64,000 nucleotides of DNA from Oscillatoria acuminata PCC 6304. GTDB taxonomy: Bacteria; Cyanobacteriota; Cyanobacteriia; Cyanobacteriales; Laspinemataceae. Shown here piece after piece: positions 26,394 through 35,275 of this stretch. Made by a program: the position numbers and the translations under genes. The DNA is taken from assembly GCF_000317105.1 (NCBI RefSeq), contig NC_019693.1, forward strand, positions 744,001-808,000, in the 5' to 3' direction. Under the pieces are notes generated by a model. That model was not told the DNA's origin and did no database searches. It saw nothing but the letters and a program-made list of their open reading frames with translations. How positions within the stretch are numbered: position 1 is the first letter of the stretch; each line of letters starts with the position of its first letter.

Positions 26394-27053
26394 TGCTGGA
26401 GCATAAGGGGTGGCAGTCGCCCTTTCCTGGACCACTTTTGGTGCACCGGCAACCAATCGTAAGTCTTCACAAGAAAAAGTCAACCAAGGGTTTGACAAAT
26501 TTAACATCGAAAAAGGACTCTCCGGAGGAATCACCAATCGGCTATCAACTAACCCAATATGAGAGGTTAATTCCCCAGGAAACAAGAGTAAATTAGAACC
26601 CAGGGTGCTAAAACTAGGAAAAGAAAAGGGCATAGGAAACCGGAATGTTTTGAGGCTAAAATCGAGACTACAGAGCAGGCGATCGCCTTGGCGAACCATC
26701 ACGCGATCGCGGTCGTCTTTTTCCCAAGTAAATTCAGCTAATTCTTTCGGCAATCCCCAAATTTCTCGCCCCCCAGCCACCGAATCAGGATGATCCACAT
26801 AGATATGAGAAATCCATGCGCCGAACTGCATCCGGTGGCGGACTAATCCAGAAACCACAATTAATTCATTATATAATAAGGTTGACCCTGACCCATATTT
26901 AGCACAATAAACCCCACCCACAGTTTTTCCCGGGAAAATCTCTACAATCGCTAAATCTGAGGGAACGAGCGATCGCACGCGACGGGTATCAATGGGATGG
27001 AGAGTTTGCACGGCACGGCCTTTAAGTGTCCAAGGTGCACAGGGGTAAGGCAT
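26391..27053 (-). CDS. Acetoacetate decarboxylase-fold family protein
   Basis: The 220-residue protein, from the ATG at 27053 (GGAGAAA upstream), belongs to the ADC-like superfamily: PYPCAPWTLKGRAVQTLHPID, GGVYCAKYGSGSTLLYNELIVVSGLV, SHIYVDHPDSVAGGREIWGLPKELAEF. In true acetoacetate decarboxylases a lysine forms a Schiff base. The lysine of GLPKELA occupies a similar region, but I cannot confirm equivalence, so the substrate is unknown. It is a common cyanobacterial type of unassigned function. The C-terminal codons run into the palindromic repeat at 26378-26391. Confidence 0.75.
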   Translation of the reverse strand: MPYPCAPWTLKGRAVQTLHPIDTRRVRSLVPSDLAIVEIFPGKTVGGVYCAKYGSGSTLLYNELIVVSGLVRHRMQFGAWISHIYVDHPDSVAGGREIWGLPKELAEFTWEKDDRDRVMVRQGDRLLCSLDFSLKTFRFPMPFSFPSFSTLGSNLLLFPGELTSHIGLVDSRLVIPPESPFSMLNLSNPWLTFSCEDLRLVAGAPKVVQERATATPYAPA

Positions 27054-27327
27054 GAGTATTTCTCCAATGATGAGGCTCGACAAATCGGCTCAATCTAGTT
27101 CCGATTTACTTTAGCACAGCTTCCCGCCAAGACGTCTCTATCTATCGATATAATTGAGTCAAATTTCTGAACTCGATTCAGGCGATCGCATCCGGTGCAA
27201 ATCCTGCCATTCGAGTTATTTTTTATTTCCACGGATTTCAAATCATCCCCGAGGTAGATCCCCCCGCCTCAAAATCCGTTAAAATTTATAGAGGATTGGC
27301 AGTCAAAATCCAATTCATAAAACTCTA
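27054..27327. other. Leader region between divergent genes
   Basis: The intergenic region lies between the divergent ADC-like gene and malQ. It is AT-rich, with one HIP1-like site. No gene or repeat was recognised. Confidence 0.4.
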
Positions 27328-27356
27328 TAAACCCGACGGTATGTTTATCGGGTTTA
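27328..27356 (+). terminator. Hairpin in the malQ leader
   Basis: TAAACCCGA (27328-27336) pairs with TCGGGTTTA (27348-27356), followed by GCTTTTG. It lies 45 bp before the malQ ATG and faces the same way. It could be a weak terminator or attenuator, or a remnant of the AAACCCGG repeat family. Confidence 0.4.
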
Positions 27357-27400
27357 GCTTTTGTAAAAACTTTCATTTAAACCTTAACTTTGATATAATC

Positions 27401-28918
27401 ATGTCTTTTCCTAGAAGCAGCGGTATTTTACTCCATCCCACCTCCTTTCCCAGTCGATTTGGCATCGGAGACTTCGGGTCTGAAGCGTATCAGTTTGTTG
27501 ACTTTCTCGCAGAAAGCGGACAACAACTCTGGCAAGTCTTACCCCTCAGTCCCACGGGATATGGCAATTCCCCCTATATGTCCTATTCCGCCTTTGCCGG
27601 AAATCCGATGTTGATTTGTCCAGAACATCTGCAACAAAAAGGGTTGCTTTCTGAGGAAGATTTAGCCCAAGTTCCAGAATTTCCGAAGGGTTACGTTGAC
27701 TTTGAAAAGGTGATTCAGGTCAAGATGAAGTGGCTAGAAACCGCTTATCAAACATTTAAAACCAACGCCACGCCTGAACAGCATCAGCAACTTGAAAACT
27801 TTTGCGATCGCACCGCCTATTGGATTGAGGACTATGCCTTATTCATGGCCCTCAAAGAGAAACATCACAGCGCTGCCTGGAACTCCTGGGAACCCATCGC
27901 AGTCCGAAAACACCAACCGGAAGCCCTAGAAACCGTCTGTCAAGAACTCAGCAGCCGCATTAGTTTTTATAAATTCTTGCAATTTGAATTTGACCAACAA
28001 TGGCAAGCCTTAAAACAGTATGCCAACGAAAAAAATGTGCAAATTGTCGGAGATATTCCCATTTATGTCGCCCATGATAGCGCCGATGTCTGGGCCAATT
28101 CTGACCTATTTTATGTAGACGAAGAAACCGGAGAAACCTCTCTCATGGCGGGAGTTCCCCCGGATTATTTCGCCCCCGAAACCGGGCAGCTTTGGGGAAA
28201 TCCGGTTTATAATTGGGAGAAATTAAAAGAGACTGAATTCGAGTGGTGGATTGAACGCTTTAGAACCACCTTTGATGCCGTCAACTTATTGCGAATTGAC
28301 CATTTCCGAGGATTTGAAGCATTTTGGGCCGTCCCTAAAGGGGAAAAAACTGCCAAAAATGGGCAATGGTTAAAAGGACCAGGAATAGAATTTTTTGAAG
28401 TCATTAGCAATAAATTAGGCAAATTACCCATCATTGCCGAAGACTTGGGACTAATTACCCCGGAAGTGGATGCACTGCGAGAGTATTTTGATTTTCCCGG
28501 CATGAAAATTTTACAATTTGCCTTTGAGTCTCATCCAGAACTGCATTTTTTGCCTCATAACTACAAGAATCAAAACTTTGTGGTTTATCCAGGAACCCAC
28601 GACAATGATACCACCGTGGGATGGTATCAACAACTGCCCGCAGAAGCCAAAGAAAAACTTTGGCGGTATTTAGATAAACCGCAATCGGCAGAAGTAGAAA
28701 TACATTGGGAATTAATTCGCTTAGGATGGAGTACCATCGCGAATCAAGCCATTACGCAACTCCAAGATGTTTTAGGATTAGGCAACGATGCACGCATGAA
28801 TGCACCGGGTAAACCGGACGGGAATTGGTCCTGGCGTTACCAACCGGAAGATTTATCTCCGGAACTTCGGAGTCGTCTGAAAAAATTAACTGAAACTTAT
28901 CAACGGCTTCCAGAATAA
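27401..28918 (+). CDS. malQ: 4-alpha-glucanotransferase (amylomaltase)
   Basis: MalQ transfers glucan segments between malto-oligosaccharides and takes part in glycogen breakdown. It is GH77; the 505-residue protein starts at MSFPRSSGILLHPTSFPSRFGIGDFG. The proposed catalytic residues are the Asp in LLRIDHFRGFEAFW, the Glu in IIAEDLGLI and the Asp in GTHDNDTTVGW. The open frame reaches back to 27296, but the family's N-terminus is the ATG at 27401. No ribosome binding site is visible there, and TATAAT lies 1 nt upstream of the ATG. Terminator-like sequence precedes it, so the mode of initiation is unclear. Confidence 0.96.
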   Translation: MSFPRSSGILLHPTSFPSRFGIGDFGSEAYQFVDFLAESGQQLWQVLPLSPTGYGNSPYMSYSAFAGNPMLICPEHLQQKGLLSEEDLAQVPEFPKGYVDFEKVIQVKMKWLETAYQTFKTNATPEQHQQLENFCDRTAYWIEDYALFMALKEKHHSAAWNSWEPIAVRKHQPEALETVCQELSSRISFYKFLQFEFDQQWQALKQYANEKNVQIVGDIPIYVAHDSADVWANSDLFYVDEETGETSLMAGVPPDYFAPETGQLWGNPVYNWEKLKETEFEWWIERFRTTFDAVNLLRIDHFRGFEAFWAVPKGEKTAKNGQWLKGPGIEFFEVISNKLGKLPIIAEDLGLITPEVDALREYFDFPGMKILQFAFESHPELHFLPHNYKNQNFVVYPGTHDNDTTVGWYQQLPAEAKEKLWRYLDKPQSAEVEIHWELIRLGWSTIANQAITQLQDVLGLGNDARMNAPGKPDGNWSWRYQPEDLSPELRSRLKKLTETYQRLPE

Positions 28919-28929
28919 TAGGTAATCAA

Positions 28930-28998
28930 AAATAAAAACCCGCACCCTCAAGGGTGGGGCTATACGGACAAAGCCTGCCTCCGCAGGCTACTCTATCA
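28930..28998. repeat. REP-like module shared with the MITE at 159-268
   Basis: AAAAACCCGCACCCTCAAGG followed by GTGGGGCTATACGGACAAAG and the palindrome GCCTGCCTCCGCAGGC matches the inverse complement of the interior of the 159-268 element, with a few differences. The TIRs of that element are not evident here. It lies just past the malQ stop and could act as a terminator. Confidence 0.65.
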
Positions 28999-29013
28999 AA
29001 ATCATTTTCTAAC

Positions 29014-29595
29014 TTAACTTTGAGGGGGAAATATTTCCGCCAAATCCAATAATACATCTGAAAACCCAGGCAAAGAAACCTGTTCATTGGGTAAAACAAT
29101 TCGACGCTGACGATAGCCAAAACTTTCCCGATTATCCTGATAGGGTTCGCTGTAGCATTCCAGGGTATTGTTCACTAAATTAAAAATCCAATAGTCAGCA
29201 ATCCCTGACTTGGCATACAGCGGCAATTTCACCTCGCGATCGTAACGTAAAGAAGAATCAGCAATTTCAATCACCAGGATGACATCCTCTGGGGTGGGAT
29301 GTCCCGATAAATAGTCATCTGCACGATTTTTCACCAGTGCAATATCCGGTTCTGGTTCACTATTGGGTGGTAAAGATAGGGGATCTTGATTTTGAAGCGT
29401 GGCTTGACGACCCACTAAATTGAACAACTCTCTGACTAAGAGAGTATTGCAAACCGAGTGGACTATCTCTTTAGTGCCCATTTGGATAATTTCCCCTTGA
29501 ATCAGTTCAATGCGATCGCCCTCCTGGAAAAAGCCCAATTCCGTGAGTCGGTGATATTCCTGAATCGTAAACCGTTTAGCCGTAGAAATCGTCAT
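29014..29595 (-). CDS. Uma2-family putative endonuclease (DUF820), copy 1
   Basis: A 193-residue Uma2 protein: FTIQEYHRLTELGFFQEGDRIELIQGEI, PPNSEPEPDIALVKNR, VILVIEIADSSLRYDREVKLPLYAKSGIADYWIFNL. The D...EI...K arrangement fits the PD-(D/E)XK nuclease fold proposed for the family. Uma2 genes occur in many copies in cyanobacteria and have no established function. I chose the ATG at 29595 over 29610. Confidence 0.85.
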   Translation of the reverse strand: MTISTAKRFTIQEYHRLTELGFFQEGDRIELIQGEIIQMGTKEIVHSVCNTLLVRELFNLVGRQATLQNQDPLSLPPNSEPEPDIALVKNRADDYLSGHPTPEDVILVIEIADSSLRYDREVKLPLYAKSGIADYWIFNLVNNTLECYSEPYQDNRESFGYRQRRIVLPNEQVSLPGFSDVLLDLAEIFPPQS

Positions 29596-29825
29596 AACAT
29601 TCCAAAACAATAGGTTTACCGCTATTGTACCGCACTTGTCATTACGGAGGGTTGACGAGAATGGGCGATCGGCTAAAATGGGAACATCAATATCCGCTGT
29701 TCAGTCGAAAAAAATATCCTCTTTTTAGGGTAAAAATGGTAGTGATAGTAACAAATCTTGAACTATAACTTGCCATAATAGACCCGCATAAATCTCGATT
29801 TTTCAATAGAAATGGAGAAAAAATT

Positions 29826-30026
29826 ATGTCTTTACCTAACCAAGGCCAAATGACATGGAAACCCGATGGCACAATGGGGCGAGTCTTATATTTACGGATG
29901 AAACCCCATGAACAATGGCGCTGTTATAAAGAATTTCCCCAATATTTTATTCCCGACTCCCCGGGGAATTCTCAAGGATACAATACCTTTGTTTCCTTAC
30001 TGCGCCAGCAATGGAAAGTCATGTAG
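29826..30026 (+). CDS. Small conserved-looking protein, function unknown
   Basis: A 66-residue ORF with a convincing ribosome binding site (GGAGAAAAAATT before ATG) and a clear terminator 45 bp after the stop. The sequence is rich in aromatic residues, Met and Gln (QGQMTWKPDGTMGRVLYLRM, HEQWRCYKEFPQYF), without a signal peptide or transmembrane segment. I do not recognise the family. Confidence 0.65.
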   Translation: MSLPNQGQMTWKPDGTMGRVLYLRMKPHEQWRCYKEFPQYFIPDSPGNSQGYNTFVSLLRQQWKVM

Positions 30027-30070
30027 GATTTTAATTCAGTTTTTCTTATATGCCATCGGCAGATGCAGTA

Positions 30071-30095
30071 AAAGCCCGCATTGGCGGGCTTTTTT
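30071..30095 (+). terminator. Rho-independent terminator
   Basis: AAAGCCCGC (30071-30079) pairs with GCGGGCTTT (30084-30092) around a 4-nt loop, followed by TTT. It ends the small gene at 29826. It lies in the gap before the convergent end of the tubulin-like gene. Confidence 0.85.
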
Positions 30096-30124
30096 ATCGG
30101 TTGAATTGAATCAATTTGGAACAG

Positions 30125-33100
30125 CTAACTCAAAGACACTAATTGATTACCACACTTAAAACAAAACTTAGAATTAGCTGGGTTTTTAGTGCCGCATTTG
30201 GTGCAGAATACATGGGTTTGTGGGGGTGCATCGGTGGGGGTGGCAACGGCAGTGGGGGCGGTTGCTGGCGGGACGGGAGATGCAGCAGCAGCGAGATGCA
30301 ATTGATGGGTTTCGATCGCCTGTTGAATGATTTTGGCTTCTCGCTTATAAATCAAGCTATCTTTGCCGCCTTCTTTCTCCAGTTCCGTTTGTCGTTCTTC
30401 CAAATACTCCATGAAATGTTCATACAATTCCCGCTTTTGAGTTGCGGTTTCAGCGGCATTCATTTTGGCAGTAACTTGACGCTGAATTTCCTCGAGATCG
30501 CCTCGGCATTGGTTGACTTCTAGCACTTGTACCGCTTCTTCCCAAGTGGCAGATATGTCCACATTTTCACTGCCGATTGAGGTTTGGCGAGTATAACGGA
30601 CGAGGTTTTCTTTCGTTTGGCGATTTTCTTCGATGCGTAAAACAGTCAAAGAACGCCCTAACACCACCAATTGATATACTGCCGGATTTTCGGGAAAAAT
30701 ATCCCAAAATGGCGGTTCTTTTTGGATATGAACCGGAATCGGGGGGTCTTTGCTTTCTCCTTTTAATTGGGCGCGTTTTGCTTCAATGGTTTGTCCTTTC
30801 CAGTCTTGATAGGACTGGCGCAATTCCTGCATTCCATCAATACAACGCAAGGAAAATCCCCCCATTTCTTGTACGAATACGACCCGATGTCGTTCTTCTT
30901 CTCCTAATGGGGTAACCGCATCGGAACTGCCGACTCGTTCCTCTAATAAGGGGAGGAGTTTAATCGCAGCCGGGTCCGTGGGAGTGCGCCCTCCGACTAC
31001 TGCAACTTTGGTATTTGTAGCAGGAGTAAATCCGGCATCTCGTCCCGTCATTACGGCAGGATTGAGGAGGATAACGGGTTTGGATTTACTGTAGGCGATC
31101 GCCAATTGATTGCGGATTTCAGCGGCATCATTATTAAACACTTTAAACAGGCGATCGCAAGCTGCCAGTTCCCGTTTAATCCGGCTACTATTCGGGGCCT
31201 GATTAATAATATTGCGGCTTTTTTCGGATATAATCCCTTGGAAATCCTCTTCCTGAACTTCCGCTAATTGTTGGACATCAAACAGGCGCATAGTTTCCCC
31301 TGCTGCCCGGTTTTGTTTCCACAAGGGACTGCTATCGGCAAGGACTTGACTGGATAAATTACTACAGAGTCCATCGAGTCCAGTTTGATAGCGACTCTTG
31401 CTGCCTTCGGTAGAACTGGCATATTGTTCAATCAAGTCTTGATAGAGTTGATTCAGTTCTTGGCGATCGTACAATTTAATCCCATTAATCGTTAACGCAT
31501 CCGCACTATCCGCTTGGGAATCCGCTTCATGGGCGAAGGTATCCCGCGTTTGGCGCATCTTCTGCGTCCATCGGGCTAATCGGCGCTCTAACTCATCTAA
31601 ATGCTCTTGTAACCGGGCGATCGTATCCAACCCCAAAAACCGCGTTTTGCGCTGAATGGTGGCAATTAAGCTCCCTTCTAACCCTGCTAATCCCTTTTCT
31701 GCGTACTCCTCCATCTTGGCCTGTTTGGTCAAGCCAAACTTATCTTTAAAATGACCGATATCTTGTAACGAATCCTCATACTGTTTGCGGCGGTTTTCTT
31801 CATTGGGTTGCCAGACTTTCTCCGCTTCTCGGCGAAACTTTTCCACGGCATTATCGAAGACTTGACGCACATTAACGAGAAAAATTTCCGCAAATTTCGG
31901 CCCCCGATTGCGGTCTTCAATAATGCGATAAAATTCCTCTTCTAAAGCTAGACGTCCCTGTTGAATGATCCGATTGCGGTTATCATACATTTTCTGCAAG
32001 AAATCCCCATGCAATCGTTCATCCGGGCTAAGTTCGCGCAGATGATTGGCCCGGTATTCCTCCACTTTTTCCTGTAAAAACTCTCCAAATTGGAGGATTT
32101 TGCCCTTTTCAGTTCCGGCAACTCCCATCACCCCTTGTTGAGTACATTGGAGAAGATTCTCTCGGGTAATTTCACTGCGGATGCTATTGACAAAACTGGA
32201 GATTTCGGCAACATAAGATTTATCTCCGGCAGCGCCTAAATCCGTGAGTAATTCCATATCGGTGAGGCGCATCCGTTTGAGAATGTCATTCTGAACTAAC
32301 TCAAAGGTTTGCGGGGGTAAGAGGACGTTTTCGTTTAACCACCAGCTTACAAAGTCGGCAGCAAGGCGATTGGATAAAGAGGTTCTAATTTGGGCAATGG
32401 GGATTTCAATGGTGGAAAGTCCAAAACTCATGAAGTTTTTGGGATACCCACGTCCACCAGGGTCTGCTTGTGCCCAAGCGCCTTTGATATTATCTCGAAT
32501 TGAGCGCTTATGGGGGGCGAAGTCGGAGGTTAAATCCAGAAAAATATTTTGAGAAATCAGTTCGCGAATTTGGTCCAGGGTGAATTCACTGTCGCCGTTT
32601 TTTGTGCCGACTAGGTAGGTGAAATCAAAGGGGGCACGATTGGATCGCACTTCGTCGAGTAAGCTGCCACTATACTGGGCTAAATATTCCGTGCGATAGT
32701 CGGAAAAATAGCTCAATTCCATCATGGCAGCATATCCGTTGGCAAGAACGCGATCGCCCACGTTAATGGTAGCAAAGGCAGCAGGTAACGGGGCGATCGC
32801 CGTTACCATTGGACTCCCTTGTCCTTTCAGCCAATGATTGATACAGTAGCCGATATCAATCAACATTCCACTGCCAGTTCCTCCAGAGAGAGACCCGATC
32901 ACAAAGACATTAATCCCGGAAGTCATCACTTTGATACCGTAGCGATCGAGCATATAATTCTCGTGACCTTTAATGCGATCGCAAGACCGTTCAAAGGCTT
33001 TCTGAATCCCGTGATAGTTGCAGAAAAACGCAAACCGACCACAGCCGCGAATTTGTCCCGCCCCCGCTTCAATGGCACTAATATTCCGTTCCAATTCCGT

Positions 33101-33403
33101 AGGAAACCACCGTTCAATCCAGGGATAATTCTGCATATTCGACATCATATCCCGCACCTGTCGCCCACTGACGCTGGCCCAGTATTTTTCGTGGTCTTTA
33201 AAGGCCGAACCCGCTGCCACCAAACTGCTGACCTTATATTCTTTATCCGTATCAATGACCAGAAAGCTAATTAAGGGAAAATTCGCTAAACTTCCGTAAG
33301 TTTCCTCCACTAAACGCCGGACTCTGGAGAGGACTTCATGTCCCGTTCCCCCCACGCCCACGAGGACAGTGGGAACCATGCTTTTTTCATCAACTGCTGC
33401 CAT
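30125..33403 (-). CDS. Tubulin-like (Tubulin_2) GTPase-fold protein with zinc ribbon
   Basis: A 1092-residue protein. The N-terminal domain has the Rossmann start TVLVGVGGTGHEVL (residues 12-25), LVIDTDKEY, and the tubulin/FtsZ signature-like GSLSGGTGSGM with GGTGSGM at 174-180. This fits the Pfam Tubulin_2 group of bacterial tubulin-like proteins. Long charged helical, coiled-coil-like stretches occupy about 440-720. The C-terminus carries CTKC and CFKC pairs at 1067/1070 and 1081/1084, a zinc ribbon, after an Ala/Pro/Thr-rich linker. No membrane segment is seen. The function of the group is not established; roles in cytoskeleton or membrane remodelling have been proposed. AGGAAAAAAAT precedes the ATG. 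It is preceded on the same strand by two Uma2 genes, the nearer 92 bp away. Confidence 0.85.
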   Translation of the reverse strand: MAAVDEKSMVPTVLVGVGGTGHEVLSRVRRLVEETYGSLANFPLISFLVIDTDKEYKVSSLVAAGSAFKDHEKYWASVSGRQVRDMMSNMQNYPWIERWFPTELERNISAIEAGAGQIRGCGRFAFFCNYHGIQKAFERSCDRIKGHENYMLDRYGIKVMTSGINVFVIGSLSGGTGSGMLIDIGYCINHWLKGQGSPMVTAIAPLPAAFATINVGDRVLANGYAAMMELSYFSDYRTEYLAQYSGSLLDEVRSNRAPFDFTYLVGTKNGDSEFTLDQIRELISQNIFLDLTSDFAPHKRSIRDNIKGAWAQADPGGRGYPKNFMSFGLSTIEIPIAQIRTSLSNRLAADFVSWWLNENVLLPPQTFELVQNDILKRMRLTDMELLTDLGAAGDKSYVAEISSFVNSIRSEITRENLLQCTQQGVMGVAGTEKGKILQFGEFLQEKVEEYRANHLRELSPDERLHGDFLQKMYDNRNRIIQQGRLALEEEFYRIIEDRNRGPKFAEIFLVNVRQVFDNAVEKFRREAEKVWQPNEENRRKQYEDSLQDIGHFKDKFGLTKQAKMEEYAEKGLAGLEGSLIATIQRKTRFLGLDTIARLQEHLDELERRLARWTQKMRQTRDTFAHEADSQADSADALTINGIKLYDRQELNQLYQDLIEQYASSTEGSKSRYQTGLDGLCSNLSSQVLADSSPLWKQNRAAGETMRLFDVQQLAEVQEEDFQGIISEKSRNIINQAPNSSRIKRELAACDRLFKVFNNDAAEIRNQLAIAYSKSKPVILLNPAVMTGRDAGFTPATNTKVAVVGGRTPTDPAAIKLLPLLEERVGSSDAVTPLGEEERHRVVFVQEMGGFSLRCIDGMQELRQSYQDWKGQTIEAKRAQLKGESKDPPIPVHIQKEPPFWDIFPENPAVYQLVVLGRSLTVLRIEENRQTKENLVRYTRQTSIGSENVDISATWEEAVQVLEVNQCRGDLEEIQRQVTAKMNAAETATQKRELYEHFMEYLEERQTELEKEGGKDSLIYKREAKIIQQAIETHQLHLAAAASPVPPATAPTAVATPTDAPPQTHVFCTKCGTKNPANSKFCFKCGNQLVSLS

Positions 33404-33495
33404 ATTTTTTTCCTGTTTATTAATGACTAAATTAGGAGGGTTAGGATGTCCAAACCGACACCCTAACCCTGAGTTTTTTACAATCTAGGAACCCG

Positions 33496-34218
33496 TTAAT
33501 CGGCTAATTCCTCGGGGTCAACCCCCAACTCCCGCAATCGGGCGGCAAGGCGATCGGCCCGTTCGTGTTCCTGTTCGGCCTGTTCGTGACCGGATAACAG
33601 CAAATTTCCTTGACTGTCCCACCAGCGTAACCAAGGAAAGTCCATATTGCAATACTTTCCTGACCAAATTCCCAGTTCCACCCCCAGTTGTATAATGGGG
33701 AAATGACCCCGTTCATTGGCGGGAATTAACTCATAATTACTGGCCTTTACACCATAGAGTTCTACACTAGCTTTTTCGACTTCATAAATCGCATAATAGG
33801 CGGACCTCATTCCGATTTTATAGATCCAAAACTTGCCTTCCCAAGGGGTTTTATCTCGTTCCTCTGAACCATTCCCCAAAACAAATTCCATGATAATCAG
33901 GGGGGGAATAACGTCTTGCCATAAGACATAGGACCGGCGAGGTTGTCCGTCCAAGCTGGGAGGAACATTGGGAACATAGAACCAATCCGGCGCTTTCGCA
34001 CCTTTCAGGGGTGGGTCGGTGATTCGCCAGTAAATGCCGCTATCTTGACCGATGCAGTAATTTCCATCGGGATGTTTGGCATCCAGAACCGGAAGAATTG
34101 AATCAGTCAAGAGGATGCTTTGTGGGTGTTCTTGAAAGTTCTGCACAAAGGTGCCATCCTCACAGGGTAGTTGAGTATGATCGGGCAGGGGGGTAAACGA
34201 TTCCGTGCTAATAATCAT
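33496..34218 (-). CDS. Uma2-family putative endonuclease (DUF820), copy 2
   Basis: A 240-residue Uma2 protein of the larger cyanobacterial subgroup. GAKAPDWFYVPNVPPSL and PPLIIMEFVLGNGSEERDKTPWEGKFWIYKIGMRSAYYAIYE contain the D...E...K core. A charged helix ends the protein (HEQAEQEHERADRLAARLRELGVDPEEL). It is on the same strand as the tubulin-like gene, 92 bp upstream of it. Whether it is functionally connected is unknown. Confidence 0.82.
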   Translation of the reverse strand: MIISTESFTPLPDHTQLPCEDGTFVQNFQEHPQSILLTDSILPVLDAKHPDGNYCIGQDSGIYWRITDPPLKGAKAPDWFYVPNVPPSLDGQPRRSYVLWQDVIPPLIIMEFVLGNGSEERDKTPWEGKFWIYKIGMRSAYYAIYEVEKASVELYGVKASNYELIPANERGHFPIIQLGVELGIWSGKYCNMDFPWLRWWDSQGNLLLSGHEQAEQEHERADRLAARLRELGVDPEELAD

Positions 34219-34462
34219 GATGAATCATTATCCGATGAAAGTTTACAGGGTTTTAGGGGCAAACCTGGATTTTAAATGGAAATCTCTCTTGATTTATTTC
34301 TAACATACTTTGGGGCAGATTGTCCAATCAAAACCGAGAAAAATTTTGCCCCGTAAATCGAGTCTCAATCCACCGGCTTTAATTTGGAACATTCAACTCT
34401 GTTCACCTCCTACTCCATGCCATATTTTCGATAAAACTTTAGGGAAAATTTATTAAATTGGG

Positions 34463-35065
34463 TTACCAAATGGTGGATAAATCCAAGACAAATCCCGGTA
34501 AAACGGACTCCTCGCTTAAGGTGGTGGGTTGGGTCAAACAGTCTACAGGTTGGTTGGGACGATAAATATAAACTTGCTGGTGTTTGCGGTCAATTAGCCA
34601 CCCGAGTAATGTTCCCTGCTCAATATAGTCTTGCAGTTTATCTTGCAGGCGTTTCAAGTTGTCACTGGGGGACCGGAACTTAATGACAAAATCCGGACAT
34701 ATTGGAGCAAATTTTTGTTGTTGTTCTGGAGTGAGACGGTTCCATTTTTCTAGGTTTATCCAAGCTGCATCAGAGGATTTTATAGAGCCATTTGGAAGGG
34801 TAAAGCCGGTGGAAGAATCAAATCCGATTCCAGTTTTGTTTTGTCGGGTCCAGATTCCCAGTTGGATAATCAAATCAAAGTTTCGATTTCCCGTTTCTGA
34901 CCCGGTGGGTGGCATAATAATAATTTCTCCTTGAGAGGTGCGTTCAATTAGATAGTCTCGGTTTTGTTGGCAAAAATAGAAAAATTGTTCGTCTGTCATC
35001 TCGATCGCCGGAGACAGTTGTAGGACCAATGGGGAAGTTTCAGGGACCGCTGGGGGAGTATTCAT
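34463..35065 (-). CDS. Uma2-family putative endonuclease (DUF820), copy 3
   Basis: A 200-residue Uma2 protein: MTDEQFFYFCQQNRDYLIERTSQGEIIIMPPTG, SSDAAWINLEKWNRL, CPDFVIKFRSPSDNLKRLQDKLQDYIEQGTLLGWLIDR. The D...E/R...K core is recognisable, although the usual EI motif is KFRSPSD here, as in one known subgroup. No link to its neighbours can be shown. Confidence 0.85.
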   Translation of the reverse strand: MNTPPAVPETSPLVLQLSPAIEMTDEQFFYFCQQNRDYLIERTSQGEIIIMPPTGSETGNRNFDLIIQLGIWTRQNKTGIGFDSSTGFTLPNGSIKSSDAAWINLEKWNRLTPEQQQKFAPICPDFVIKFRSPSDNLKRLQDKLQDYIEQGTLLGWLIDRKHQQVYIYRPNQPVDCLTQPTTLSEESVLPGFVLDLSTIW

Positions 35066-35275
35066 GGTGATGGTGACCCAGTAAATTTTACAGGACCAAT
35101 ATTGTCGGCAGATTCCCTTAATTTTATCATTTTTAGGGGGTTGGAGGTGGCTGATGCTTCCCCTGTTCCCGGCGATGGGTTAGAATTTGAAATTAATCCT
35201 TCCCCCCGATTTAAACCCTTGTCCTCTCCCACTTCTGTTTCTATTCCCTTTTCCAACCGCCTGCATCGCTTTTGC

